Part shown: in pieces, positions 27,701 to 38,500 of the stretch
Numbering within the stretch: the first letter of the stretch is position 1
How the letters are laid out: every line of letters begins with the position of its first letter
Source: Sitta carolinensis
Lineage: Eukaryota > Chordata > Aves > Passeriformes > Sittidae
Assembly (NCBI GenBank): GCA_032173965.1
Contig: CM063294.1
Location: 6,370,452-6,434,451, forward strand
Direction: 5' to 3'
DNA length: 64,000 nt
The notes under the pieces: generated by a model
Databases searched by the model: none
What the model was told of the DNA's origin: nothing
Seen by the model: only the letters and a program-made list of their open reading frames with translations
Position numbers and translations under genes: made by a program

Positions 27701-28330
27701 TGTCCTAGTTTAGGGCAAATCTGGGAGAAAACCTCCAAAGGAAGCTCCCTCCGGAGATCAAACCCACACGGCCCCTGCCCCCAGCCGGTTCGGGAATGAT
27801 TCCTCGGAGAGAAGTGGAAAGAACCTGTTTATTTAACAGGCACAGCCTCCCCCCCCCAGTACACAAAATGAACAATACCAGATGACAACACTTTTTCACA
27901 GCTCTGAAAAAGAGATGACAAATGCAGCGAGTCTCTCTTGGGGGTGGTCGCCCTGTTGTCACTCCCTCCGGCGCTGGGGATGGCTGCTGCCGGCCACAAG
28001 GTGTTCTCAGGTCCCAGTCCGGAGCAGGTCCCAGTAGTTACAAGAAAAAAGAAAAAAAAAGAGAAAAAACAAAGCAAGAGCGAAGCGAAGCAGGAGCAGG
28101 AGCAAAAGCAGCAGCCAGAGCTAGAGTCAAGGAGAAAAGAGAGCAGCAAAAAACAACAGCCACACTGTACTGCCCCGTCTCTGTGTCCCGCCAGTCGTGG
28201 GGGGGAAGCAGGCTGATAACAGAACCAAAACAAAACATTTGTCCTTCAGAGCCAGTCTCACAGGCACAGAACATAACATCCAACATAGCAGAACACACAT
28301 AAATGGGGATACAAACATCACCCTAGGACA
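27701..28330 (-). mobile_element. Solo LTR of an endogenous retrovirus (ERV1-like)
   Basis: The element starts TGTCCTAG and ends CTAGGACA, a perfect 8-bp terminal inverted repeat. It is flanked by ACTG on both sides (27697-27700 and 28331-28334), giving a 4-bp target duplication, the length usual for gammaretrovirus-like ERV1. On the minus strand a poly-A signal (AATAAA inside GTTAAATAAACAGG, about 27825-27838) lies about 125 bases from the end, fitting the R-U5 part of an LTR, so the element is placed on the minus strand. It is rich in CpG compared with its flanks and contains a purine-rich tract at 28038-28130. No gag, pol or env sequence adjoins it, so it is a solo LTR left by recombination. 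Its sequence style is familiar from songbird LTRs; the exact family is not named. Confidence 0.9.
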
Positions 28331-30730
28331 ACTGTTTCCCTTTTGAATTTTCTCTATGCTAGAGCTCAGGCAAAACTCTTATTTCAGAGGACAAGCCCAA
28401 TTTCTTGTTTCATCCACCTTGCCAGTTTTTACAAAAAAGAAAAATGGATAATCTGTTACATTGCAGGTGGCACAAACCCAGTAACCAGTACAACTGGTGA
28501 GAGAGATCAGAGGTGCTGGTGATGGGAACTTCTGCTTTGAGCAATGGGAATATCTGAACAGAGCATGTGTTTCAGTACATCCCCCTGCATGTCAGGTAGA
28601 ACAACTGATGCTGTATTCCAAGAATATCTAAAGAGCAGGTCGCTAACTTCTTGAGAAAAACCTTTAACATTCTAAAACACAGAAGGAAGGAAATGCCAGG
28701 CTTAATGAAGCCTGGACCACAGAACCTGAGACCAATGTTTTCTCTGTAGGTTTTAAAGAATCATCTTTTTACAAGACTCATTGCGGATGATGATTTAAGC
28801 ACAAAAAATTAAAACCCCAAGGTTTTCTGCAGGAGAAGGGATGAAAGTTTTGTCAGTATGGATACAATAAAGACTGGAAGCTGAGGGACGAGAGGATTGT
28901 CCTGACAGATGAAATTGGACATATCATGAAATTATATTCATATTTTCTGGAGGTCCTATGAGAAATGAGTTTCCTAATTTTTATTCTTTTAAAGGATTAA
29001 TTAAGTTATATTATATGTGTGTGTGGCCTTCCCTTATTTTACTTTCAAGAGTATAAACCTACATTTCTGCTGACGCCAAATATTATTAGTTTGTATGTAC
29101 AACCTGGACAAAGGAGTAGCTCAGTAGCTACAAAAGGCCCCTAGAGAAATAGGACAAATTAAACTTCACTCCCATTACCTAAAATCAGGTGATGTTACTT
29201 AAATTATATGTGCTTTTGGGCAGGTTTGCCCCACTGATGCTGAAAGACAAAACCTGGATATTCAGCATGAGAGTGAATACAGCCTTTGCAGGCTGTAAGA
29301 ATGTTTTCCTCCTCATTTTATTATTACATTAATGAAGTAAAAGCAGCCAAATGAACAGTTGTATCTCTGGGATAACTTTTCCCATATCTTCATGCACACT
29401 TTGGATCATGTGTAGGGATTGTGTATGCTGTTGTAGGATGCCTCCTTTTTTTAGGTGATTTTATTTTTCTTTAATAGAAGTTTTTTTAGCTAATCCATTT
29501 TTATCAAAAGAAAGCAACCTTTGATCACAACTCATTTAAGCTTTCATCTTTCAAGACGTTCTGAAATACACAAAATCAATATGTAATATGTGGAAGATTT
29601 GCCTCTGGTGAAAGGTCAAGAAAAAGAATTTTTCTCCTAGCTATTGACATAAACACTTTGAGGTGAAATATTTTTCAAGGTATTTTGTGTCACACTTGAA
29701 GTCACATTGTGTGATATAATAATCAATAAAGACCACAATGATAATAATTTCATTCTGTCTGTATCAATGTTTATGAACAGTACTGATAAATCTCCCTTTG
29801 GCTGCTACAGGGTTGGTTAGCCATTGTTTTGAAACAATGATTTATTCTGCAAGCATTTTCTTTTTCAATCTAAAATTATAATGATGAAAGCACTTCTTAA
29901 TTTAAAGTAGAAAGAGAAAGATATAATAATGCATTTGTTCCAACTGATAAGACTTGGTGCAGAAATATGTAAGTTGCAGAGTTTGCTCTAAGCAAAAATA
30001 ATCTCACAGGTATTTTTTGTTCACCTGTGAGAGAGCTAAAGTTAAGTATTCACTGTGCTTGAGAAACCTGGCTTCTCTGAAGTACATGATGAGAGCAGAG
30101 ATACATACTAATTGTGGAATGAATCTTAAACAGGGTTACTGAAGTGTGGAGAAATCCAAAGAGCTTTGAAAAGGAGTGAGGGTTTTAGAAGCACTGGTAG
30201 GTGAAAGTAGTGGCAAAGTGTCCACATTTGTGGAGACACTGAGGGAAAAAGCAAAAAGCTTTGCTGTGTTCAGGAGGAAAGGAGCTCAAAAAATCCCCCC
30301 CAATCTTATTGGTGTCCTGACTTCTGTTCATTCTGAGACTTTCACGCATTTTTCATATTGGAAATCAAAGTGAGTTAACTAAACTGGTATCATTTCTTAT
30401 TTACTTCTTAAAAACTTCAGGGAACTGTGCAGTGCTCTAAGCTGCAAGGGTTAATATGACACTGTTAGTCTGGCATTGGCTCTTAAAGCCATAAAAATCT
30501 GGTTGTCATCCTTTGAGTACAACAAAGTGCATGCATTAGGAATGGACTTGATGTTGTTTCCTTATTGAAAATCATGTAATGCAAAATTATTGATGAAGAG
30601 TCCACTGAGAAAGCCTGTATTTTTTCTTTATAATGTCCTGAGCTTTCTAATGTAATTGAATTTAATCTTTTACTTTAGGATGTCATTTCTATAAAGGAAT
30701 TTATCTTTACGAATCATTCAAGGCAGTTGT
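28331..30730. other. Unique AT-rich non-coding DNA
   Basis: No gene, retrovirus body or other transposon was recognised in these 2.4 kb downstream of the solo LTR. The sequence is AT-rich and poor in CpG. Open frames longer than 60 codons are almost absent (one of 65 codons at 30176-30373, unsupported). Confidence 0.6.
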
Positions 30731-30783
30731 CACAGAATCTTACAATAATTTGGGTTGGAAGGAACCTTTGAAAGTCATCTCTA
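30731..30783 (-). mobile_element. Short CR1 LINE 3'-end fragment
   Basis: The plus strand reads CACAGAATCTTACAATAATT followed by TGGGTTGGAAGGAACCTTTG and AAAGTCATCT, the reverse complement of the last 50 or so bases of an avian CR1. The rest of the element is missing or diverged beyond recognition. It lies about 150 bases upstream of the candidate exon at 30937. Confidence 0.8.
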
Positions 30784-30936
30784 AAGTGAAAAAGAATAAG
30801 CAAAGATATAAATCAAGTGGAAAATTATGTTTGAAATGTACCATTTTAATGCAAAAAGCATTATAAATATTTTACTCACATATTTTGATTCCTGCATCAT
30901 AGAAAACAGGTTATTTTATTGTGCTTTATTTTGTAG

Positions 30937-31035
30937 ATATTTCTGAGAACTAAGATCACTGTGCTGGCTGCAGCCATTGTGCCAGGGATTGAAATCACCT
31001 CTGGAAACCCCCTTGGAATGTCTTGGCCAGTCAAG
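30937..31035 (+). other. Candidate internal exon, 99 bp, phase 0 (weak)
   Basis: A good acceptor (pyrimidine-rich TTTATTTTGTAG ending at 30936) and a strong donor (AAG|GTAAG at 31035/31036) bound exactly 99 bases, open in one frame only, giving 33 residues. They include KITVLAAAIVPGIEITSGN followed by PLGMSWPVK; the other two plus frames stop within the first 15 bases. I do not recognise the protein. An open 33-codon stretch is not rare by chance, so the support comes mainly from the paired splice sites and the length divisible by three. It could instead be a lncRNA exon or chance. Confidence 0.25.
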
Positions 31036-31245
31036 GTAAGAACTGAAGTGATTTCATTATTTATTTTTTTATCCTTTTTATATGTTTAGCTGGTGCTAAA
31101 GAATAAAAGCATGATGGGATAAAGGCCATAGATATTCCAGAGGAGAAGGGTGGTACAGCCTCACTCAGTGGGGATTTACAGAGATGGCGAATGGAATGAC
31201 CAAAATTCAGTCTCTGTTGCACTTCAAAGTTATTTGGTTTGATTT

Positions 31246-31393
31246 TGCTTTTTTTTGTTTGTTTTTGTTTGTTTGTTTGTTTGTGTTTGTTTTGTTTTGT
31301 TTTTTGTGGTTTTGAGTTTTTGTTGTTGTTGGTTGGTTGGTTGTTTTTTTTTGTTTGTTTTGGTTTTGTTTGTTTGTTTGTTTGTTGTTTTGT
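31246..31393 (+). repeat. GTTT/GGTT low-complexity tract
   Basis: About 150 bases consist almost wholly of G and T, mainly GTTT tetramers with GTT and GGTT variants. The reverse complement is AAAC-rich, like the A-rich tracts elsewhere in the window. The open frames in both directions here (63 to 111 codons, rich in phenylalanine, valine and cysteine, or in lysine, asparagine and threonine) come from the repeat and are not genes. Confidence 0.9.
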
Positions 31394-32513
31394 CACAGCA
31401 GCAGTTCACACTTTTAAATGTGAGCCAGGCAATGGCTCAGCTCTAACACAGGAATTTTGTTTGTGTTTATGACAAGCTGAGAGGAAAATCTGTTTTATTT
31501 AGGGCTGAAATGGGACTTGAACCTCCATCAGTGCACTCTGAGTAAAGGCAGCATAGATTCACTGAAATAGCAAGCATTTTTTTTTAGACTTTTATGCAGT
31601 TTATATAAAATAAGTGTGCCTACCTGAAGCCCATTAAATAGCCAAACCATTAAAATATTTCTTCCTTTGACCAGATGAAACTTTTCTTGACAAATTTTTT
31701 GTATCAGTCAGTGAATGACCACATGAGAGTTATTCTATAATATCAAGTTTTTTTTGTGAGAAAATGGCAGGCAGGCTAGGAAGAGAGGATTTTATGAGAT
31801 ATAAAGCATAAGGTAACTTTTCAATAAATCTGTTTTTTGTTATTACTGAGTTTCCATAACAGCATCAGAAATATCTATTTGAAACTAGAAATTAGGAAGT
31901 TATAATTACATCAATTCATTAAAAATGAAAGAAACACCATATTATGTCACAATACGTTGCTGTAAACCTAGTGCATTTTACCCTTATATTTTCTATCTCC
32001 ACAGCAAAATACGCATTAGAAATAGCTTTTTAATGATAGCAAAAATCAATCATTGTGATGTATGAAGTCAGACATAGCTTCAGCCCTCCTCATTTTCTTC
32101 TTGTAGGCTTTATTTACATAATAAAAGATCCATGTTTTTTACATGGACCTGTGAATAGAGATGTTGGGAAAAAAGACAGCTATGCAATAAGAATTTTATG
32201 AAGATCTCAAACAATATCACAGGAGAAAAAAAAGCTTTTGTTTTCAGTTTAATACACAGCTTGGAGAGTTGTCTGTAAATGCAGATACCAAATCAGGGCC
32301 ATGAAATAAGTATATGTAGAAATAGGAAAGAAAAAATAAAATGTGGGAAAAACTGTAATACAGGATCTCAGCAAGTTGTACTCCCCAAGAGCAAGTAGCC
32401 AGTTCCAGCATAAACTGAATTACTGATCCTCTTGCTGGGCTTGCAGGTCCCTCCCATTTCAGCAGTGCAGACCTGAAGCCTCAGTTGCACGTAGAAGCAC
32501 AGAGCTGAAAATC
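31394..32513. other. Unique AT-rich DNA before the ERVK-like LTR
   Basis: No gene or transposon recognised. The sequence is AT-rich with several AATAAA-like words but no coding potential. Confidence 0.6.
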
Positions 32514-32519
32514 CCAGGT

Positions 32520-32893
32520 TGTGGAGAATATTGTGGAAGAATGGTTGAAGAATAAGGGACGTGTTGATTTACAGCAGCCTTCAGATGTGGAATTAACTAA
32601 ATTTAGTACTCAGCCTAATCCTGAGGCTGACAAGGGCACTGTGCCCTTGTAAGTGATCGTTAGAAAAACAACAAAACATTGTAATAGAGAAAGAATGACT
32701 AAAATGCCCACTCTGACTGCAAGAATGTAAACTTAGGGGGAATTAGTGGTGATATGAGTGACCAATGATGAGCTTTACTTTTGCAATATGCATGAGCTTA
32801 TTAACAATGATATAAATGTAGCCTTCTGATCTTAATAAACGGAGACTGATTGATCATTATAGAATGGTGTCTGTCTCCCACTGTTCTCCGACA
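32520..32893 (+). mobile_element. Solo LTR of an endogenous retrovirus (ERVK-like)
   Basis: The 374-bp element begins TGTGGAGAAT and ends CTCCGACA, with TGT...ACA ends and imperfect inverted GGAGAA/TTCTCC. CCAGGT is repeated exactly at both flanks (32514-32519 and 32894-32899). A 6-bp target duplication is usual for betaretrovirus-like ERVK elements. A TATA box (TATAAAT, 32811-32817) and a poly-A signal (AATAAA, 32834-32839) near the right end fix the plus orientation and imply a very short R region. U3 contains a perfect 21-base hairpin at 32630-32650 (10-base arms, one-base centre). No internal retroviral sequence is present, so it is a solo LTR. The undamaged target duplication suggests a fairly recent insertion. 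Confidence 0.93.
32811..32839 (+). promoter_or_regulatory. LTR core promoter and poly-A signal
   Basis: TATAAAT (32811-32817) is followed 17 bases later by AATAAA (32834-32839) within the ERVK-like LTR. The arrangement matches LTRs in which the poly-A signal sits close to the cap site. Whether the promoter is still active cannot be judged from sequence. Confidence 0.6.
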
Positions 32894-32899
32894 CCAGGT

Positions 32900-35571
32900 C
32901 TGCAGAAGGCACAGCACACAACATAGGAGGCTGCACTCCAAGTCCTCCAGCCCTCAGAGCAGTGAAATAACCAAATTTCAGTCCTGAAGACTGTTGGGAG
33001 CTTGAGTGCAAGGAGCATATTGCTTCTTATCTATAGGCTGAGATTCAATCTCCTCCAGCCTCAGACTCCTGCCATAGATATCTATATCTTAGCTAGAGTC
33101 CTTTTGAACTTGATGAAGAGGCTCTTCTAGAAAGCGATTCATCAGAACTATTTTATGGGGTTTTTTTAAGGAAAAGATTAGGTGACTTTTGTAACAATCT
33201 GAGCTGGGTGAAATGTCAGATTTTTCTCCCTAGGAAGTACAGATATTTCGTTCTGTTTCCTGTGGGAATTGTTTGGTGAACGAGTTGAGTTAAAGCAACC
33301 TGCTGCTCTCTTGTTCTTTGAACTAGAACTTCCCAAGTGGGATAAATGTTGGAATCTGTAGTGGAAGCTTTAATAAATAATTCATATCCAAGTATTTTGT
33401 GGTTAAAATTTGTGAGTATGGTACCATATTCTTTCTATTGATGCATTGGAACAATCCAAGATAACATCTTTGGGTATTTTTTCTTTGTATTTGGATATGA
33501 TTTCAGTATAAATTCTGAATTATTCACTTCAGTAAATTTTGTATGATAGTTTATATTGTAAAAAGTTATCAAGAACAATGTATCAATTTCAGTTTAGTAT
33601 ATTGCTAACTGTTTTGAGATAATAGGATTGGACAAAAAGTAGTGGCATGAATATATCCACAATATCCTTAAAGAAATACCTGGAAACACTTTGTGAACTT
33701 CAAAACATATGAAATAAAAAGTCACGTGAAGGATGGTTCTGTATTGTCCTGCTCTGGCAGGGCTAACTCATGCACACATTGAGCACTGCAGCTTCCCTCC
33801 AGGTTCAGGGGTCACACACACAGAGCCACGTGAAGCTGCTGCAGGAAGGAGCATCAGGCATTGCCCGGGTGTCCTTCCAGCCAGCACAGCATCCCCTGCT
33901 CTGGGGAGCAGAGGCAGGAGGCAGCACTGCTGGCTGCAGCTGCACAGCTCTGCTCTTCCTGCTAAAGCCCACTCCTGCACTGGAGAAGCCATGGAAATTT
34001 TATGAAAGATGTTACTAATCCCCCAGCCTGCTCTTGCAAATATCAGCTCTTGCTTTAGTTCACCCTCAGCTTTTCCCCCACCTTTGCTCACACACTATCT
34101 CGTTGTTCATATTTGTCTCTTTTGGCCATGGCTCAAGGGCAGATTTGAGGCTTGCTTTTGCCTCTCTGCAGTATGTTGTATAAATATATGCTATATAAAC
34201 ATCAGTTGGGATAACACTGTGATCTCCTTAGCATTTCTCTTTTTTCCCCAGCTGAATATATTAGGAAAGAATCACCAAATGCTCTTGTCTACATCTGACT
34301 AATTTCTGATTCTTTTTGGAGGCGTGAGAGCTGGATAGATATTTCTTGGTGAGGAGACCACCAAATACAGAGCAGAGAGGAGTTTAATTAACTAGTGTGG
34401 AGAAACTGCAGGAGGAGAAAATATATCTTGTGGTAGCTAGAAAGAGAGCAAGATCGATTTGTTTGTACTGGCAGTATCACCCACAGAGGATCACTGCTCA
34501 CAGGGAAGAGAGCCTCACTCACAGATCCATAAGAGAGGCCACGAGATGTGTATAGCACAACAATGTTCACTTAGGACTGAGAAGTTTCTGTGACCTTTAA
34601 CAAAATCTCAAGACATTCTGAGATTTTTATATCAAGGGTGATTGTTCTAGGATGGTTAAAAAAAAGAGCAGGAGCAAAAAACACCTTGGAATAGAATGTC
34701 TTGTTCATATGAAAATTTTAAAAATCATTAAAATAGAAGGTGCTGAGAAGTCTAAACAAAAAAATTAGTAATAATGCACTAAATAAATTCAGGAAAAAGA
34801 TAATTATTATCATTTTACAAAGTGATGTGCTGTAAAATTCAGCTGTGTAAGTAATTTTCTGGTAAGAGACTTAGTTCTGTTTATCAGTATTCTTGTAAAA
34901 TGTGCAATGGACACCTTCATCCAGTGCAAAGTTGTGGCGTTTCTGGGTCTTTTTCCAGTTTGTGGTAGTTCTGGACTAGAGCATCTCTTTACTCACCAGC
35001 ATTAATATTAAAGATCTGAAACATATTAAGCTGTCTATGTGGGTGTTTTTAATTAGGTAGGTAATTGGTTAAAATTTGACCAAAGACTTTTATTTGAGGA
35101 ACTTACTGAGCTATTCTCCATTCCCTGTTCAATAGCTAAACTCTATGACCAGTAATAGGAGTCTCAGTTTTAAATATTCTGAGGAAAGGGAGACAAATCC
35201 AAAGCATTTTTAGCATTTTCAGCCAGTTCCTGGCAGCCAGTAGATGTCATTCTACCTCTATTTTAATGCCAGTTTATACTGTTCTTATTATATTCTTTCT
35301 AAATAACAAATTGCAGAAGGGAATGGGGGGAAACATTTATGTTTAACTTTTTTTCTGATTAATGCCCAAGTCTATATCTTTCTTTTCAGTAATGTAAGGT
35401 GTCAGAGTGTGAAATTGATACTTCTTGATGCAACTGAGGCTGATAAGCTATTGTTTTTCCATCACTTATCCATTAGCACTATTTAATTTATTTATATGTT
35501 TGTACAAGGGATTTGTCAGCTTTGCATTGTGCATGGTTTTTCTTTCTCTTTCTTTTTTCTTTACAAATTCC
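32900..35571. other. Unique DNA with a G/C-richer patch at 33.7-34.0 kb
   Basis: No gene recognised. Positions 33720-34020 are G/C-richer and carry overlapping frames on both strands (82, 90 and 107 codons) with no recognisable domain. CACGTG E-box words occur twice there, at 33723-33728 and 33822-33827, each followed by AAG. The rest is AT-rich. Confidence 0.55.
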
Positions 35572-35598
35572 TTTTTTTTTTTTTTTTTTTTTTTTTTT
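35572..35598 (+). repeat. T27 homopolymer
   Basis: A run of 27 T follows a pyrimidine-rich stretch (about 35535-35571, rich in TTTCT). It may be the antisense poly-A of an old retroposon, but no body is visible. The run length is likely to vary among individuals and sequencing methods. Confidence 0.9.
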
Positions 35599-38500
35599 CT
35601 GAGAAGGCTTGCTTGATGCTGTTCCTGCAGTTCTTCTCCTATCACTTCTCAAGATGTCAAGGCCAAATACAAGAGGAGTTTTGTAACCCTGGGGGGACAC
35701 ACAGACTGCTGCCCTGAGTCACACAAAAGAAAGGTCTGACACCAAATGGAAAGAGAGATTTGGTATTTCTTTTCTAAATAACCTTACTGTTAACAGAACC
35801 CCAAATGCGGGCCCTGCTGGCAATTGTAGCAAAGGGAAAGACTTCAATCTACAATAAGGATTCTGCAGTCTTGCTAAGATAAGCAATTTGTAATTAGTCA
35901 TTTAATTTCTGTGCAAAGATACATAGTGACTGTCTTGAGAGCAGTGTGGGCAGAGGTCCAAAAGACGGAGGCTGTGAGGAGGCTGGGTAGCATGCACTCC
36001 CTTGGTACTGCTCCCCCAGCCCGTGCTGCTGAGAGCAGGGCGTTACTCCACGGCTGGGTAGCTCAGGTGCCAGGACTATTAAGCTGACAGTTTTTAAAAT
36101 GCTGAATTCTTATTTTTGCTTTTTGGCAGCCGTTGTCTCACCTGGTCCTGCTCTGTCACATAGGGACCCCATGTGTTTTGTTAGCCACTGAGCTGAGGCA
36201 GATGCTCTCCAAGGTACATTACTCTGCCAGCACAGAATTTTAAACCCATGGTCCTAGAAAAGCCCTTGCTGTGCCAGATCAAAAATACCCCATTTTCTAC
36301 AGAATCAATTACAAACACAGGGACACAGGAAAGACAGGCCTAATGTGAACTTTAATATGGGGTCACCTTACCTGACTTTACAAAAGTGAGGTTTTAAATG
36401 AAGAATAAAAAAAGGATTACAAAATTATGTTCTCTAAAGCCTTTCTGTGATACCTGTTCTTAAAGGGTTTGTAAAATACATTACCGTTGAACACACAAGG
36501 GTTATGCTGAATGGCAAACTCTGTATCTTGGTTTGGGTCTTAGCAATGCCACTGCAGTTTCTCCTTGCACTCACTGAAGTGTAATCAGTGGGTGATGCTG
36601 GCATTCACTGGTCTTCAGATGCTCAAAAGGAATCTCATCCTGTGTGTGTGTGCTGGGCAATACATGCAGGGAATTAGTTACAAACTGCTGGTCAGGGTCT
36701 GGCTGCTCCTGTTGCACTTGGGGCTGTGTGACCACTCATGCTAATTTGCCACATACGTTAATACCATGCTAATATCACACCAGTGCCACACTGTTACTGG
36801 AAAGGATTTATATAGGAGCAGTGCATTTCCTCTGGATCTTGGAGCAAAAATTATCTTAGATAATTTCTTGCCATAGAGAGCTACCATCTCAAGCATATCA
36901 ATAATTAAAGTTAAAAGGAATAGTTACACAGAGGGTTCATGGTACCCTGTATCTTATTAGCATATTAATATTCAAGGCAAAAAAAAAAAAATCGCAGTAA
37001 AGAGCTACTGCAGTCACAAAAGAGAAAAAGAGTAACAATTCCATCATTAGCAAGTGAAACAAAAACAAGAAAAGAGACTGAAAGTGTCTTTATAGATACT
37101 GAATGACAAAATGTCTGTCTGCTGAAGAATATCACAATCTTGGCACTGTTTGCATAGCTGAGGAAATCAGTTATATAAGCAGGCAAAATAAACACCACTG
37201 TGTAAAGAGCAAAAAACAAATAAAGGAAATAAGAGTGATGGGGAGTTAAAAGAACTGAAGAAGATAAAGACACTATGAACAGAGGGGATCAAGTGCTAGT
37301 CAGTTTAAATCTGGCTTGCACCACTACAAGGAAGAGCACAGAAACAAATCACTCTCAACCAGACAAGGAAATAAGAAAAAGGCTCAGGAAATGAGTTGTG
37401 GCAAAGGGTCTAAAAAACCAAAGATGTTAAAGCTCAGTTGGTTGGACAGAGGATAAAGCTTTTGTTGACTTGCAGTATGCATCTGAATACCTTTTGCTGA
37501 ATTCTGCGAATTTTTACTCACAGCACCAAAAATAATGAAATTGCATTCTACCTTTGAAACTGTGAGTCACTTTGCTGAAGGGTCATTGCCCAGACTGACT
37601 GAATGTACCCAGCAGACAGAGAATACCAAAAGGGAGTTGAAATTTACATCATGTCTGTGCCGTGACAAAGGAAAATGTAAAGATAGCAACTTCTCAGGGG
37701 GTTGTTATTAGGATCCTTTCAATCAGTGCCAAAAGAACATTATTCAGAATTCATACTGGGATGTGACTTGTGACTGACAAAATCTTTAGTCCTGAGTGTG
37801 TCTACCCATCATCTGGAAGAAGCTGTTTCCCATTTCTTCATGCCTTTCTAAAAAGGCTGAAAGAGGAAAAAGTTAAGAAGAGCTTGGAAAGGTCTGCAAG
37901 GTGCAAAGGAAAGAGGGGAAGTCTCTAATAATTTGCCACTTCTTCCTGTTTCCACCCACATGAATCATGCTATGCAACACTGACTTTGTGTGCACTCAGG
38001 GGTAAGGGAAGGGAGGACATGCAAGAATTTCTGCTTTAATCTGTCACCTAGCCCCATTACAAAGGCAGGATAAATTATGTTCACAGAAATTGGCACAGTC
38101 TGACTGGGATGGCATCAGAGAAGTGAAAAATAGGTGCTCAGAGAGAGGTTGACTTTTCAGCTGCTTTTTCATGAACCTGTGAGCTTGGCAGCACAGCAGA
38201 CCTCCTGCTTCTCACAGTGCTCCTCTTGCATTCCCCTGCTCCTGTAAGGACCATCGAGACATCAGTGTTAAAGGTGTGTCTCCTCCACATCCCTGTGGGC
38301 CAGCTCAGCCTGAAGCACTGGAGAAAGAAAAAGTAGGTTTCCTCAGCAAGCTGTTTTCCCACAGAATCTGATGCACAGGGAGCTGTTTTGTGTCTTTGGG
38401 CAGGCCATGGCTGTGGAAGGAGGCTGACTGGAGGGACTGCTGCTCCTCTTATCCCTTTCTTTGCATTTTCCTTGAGCTTACACTGAAATGGACTTCACAG

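Noticed and set aside
27829..28321. Frames of 64 to 134 codons on both strands
   Set aside because: They lie inside the ERV1-like solo LTR, which does not encode protein, and much of them reads the purine-rich tract.
31061..31472. Frames of 63 to 111 codons rich in F/V/C or K/N/T
   Set aside because: They are translations of the GTTT/AAAC simple repeat.
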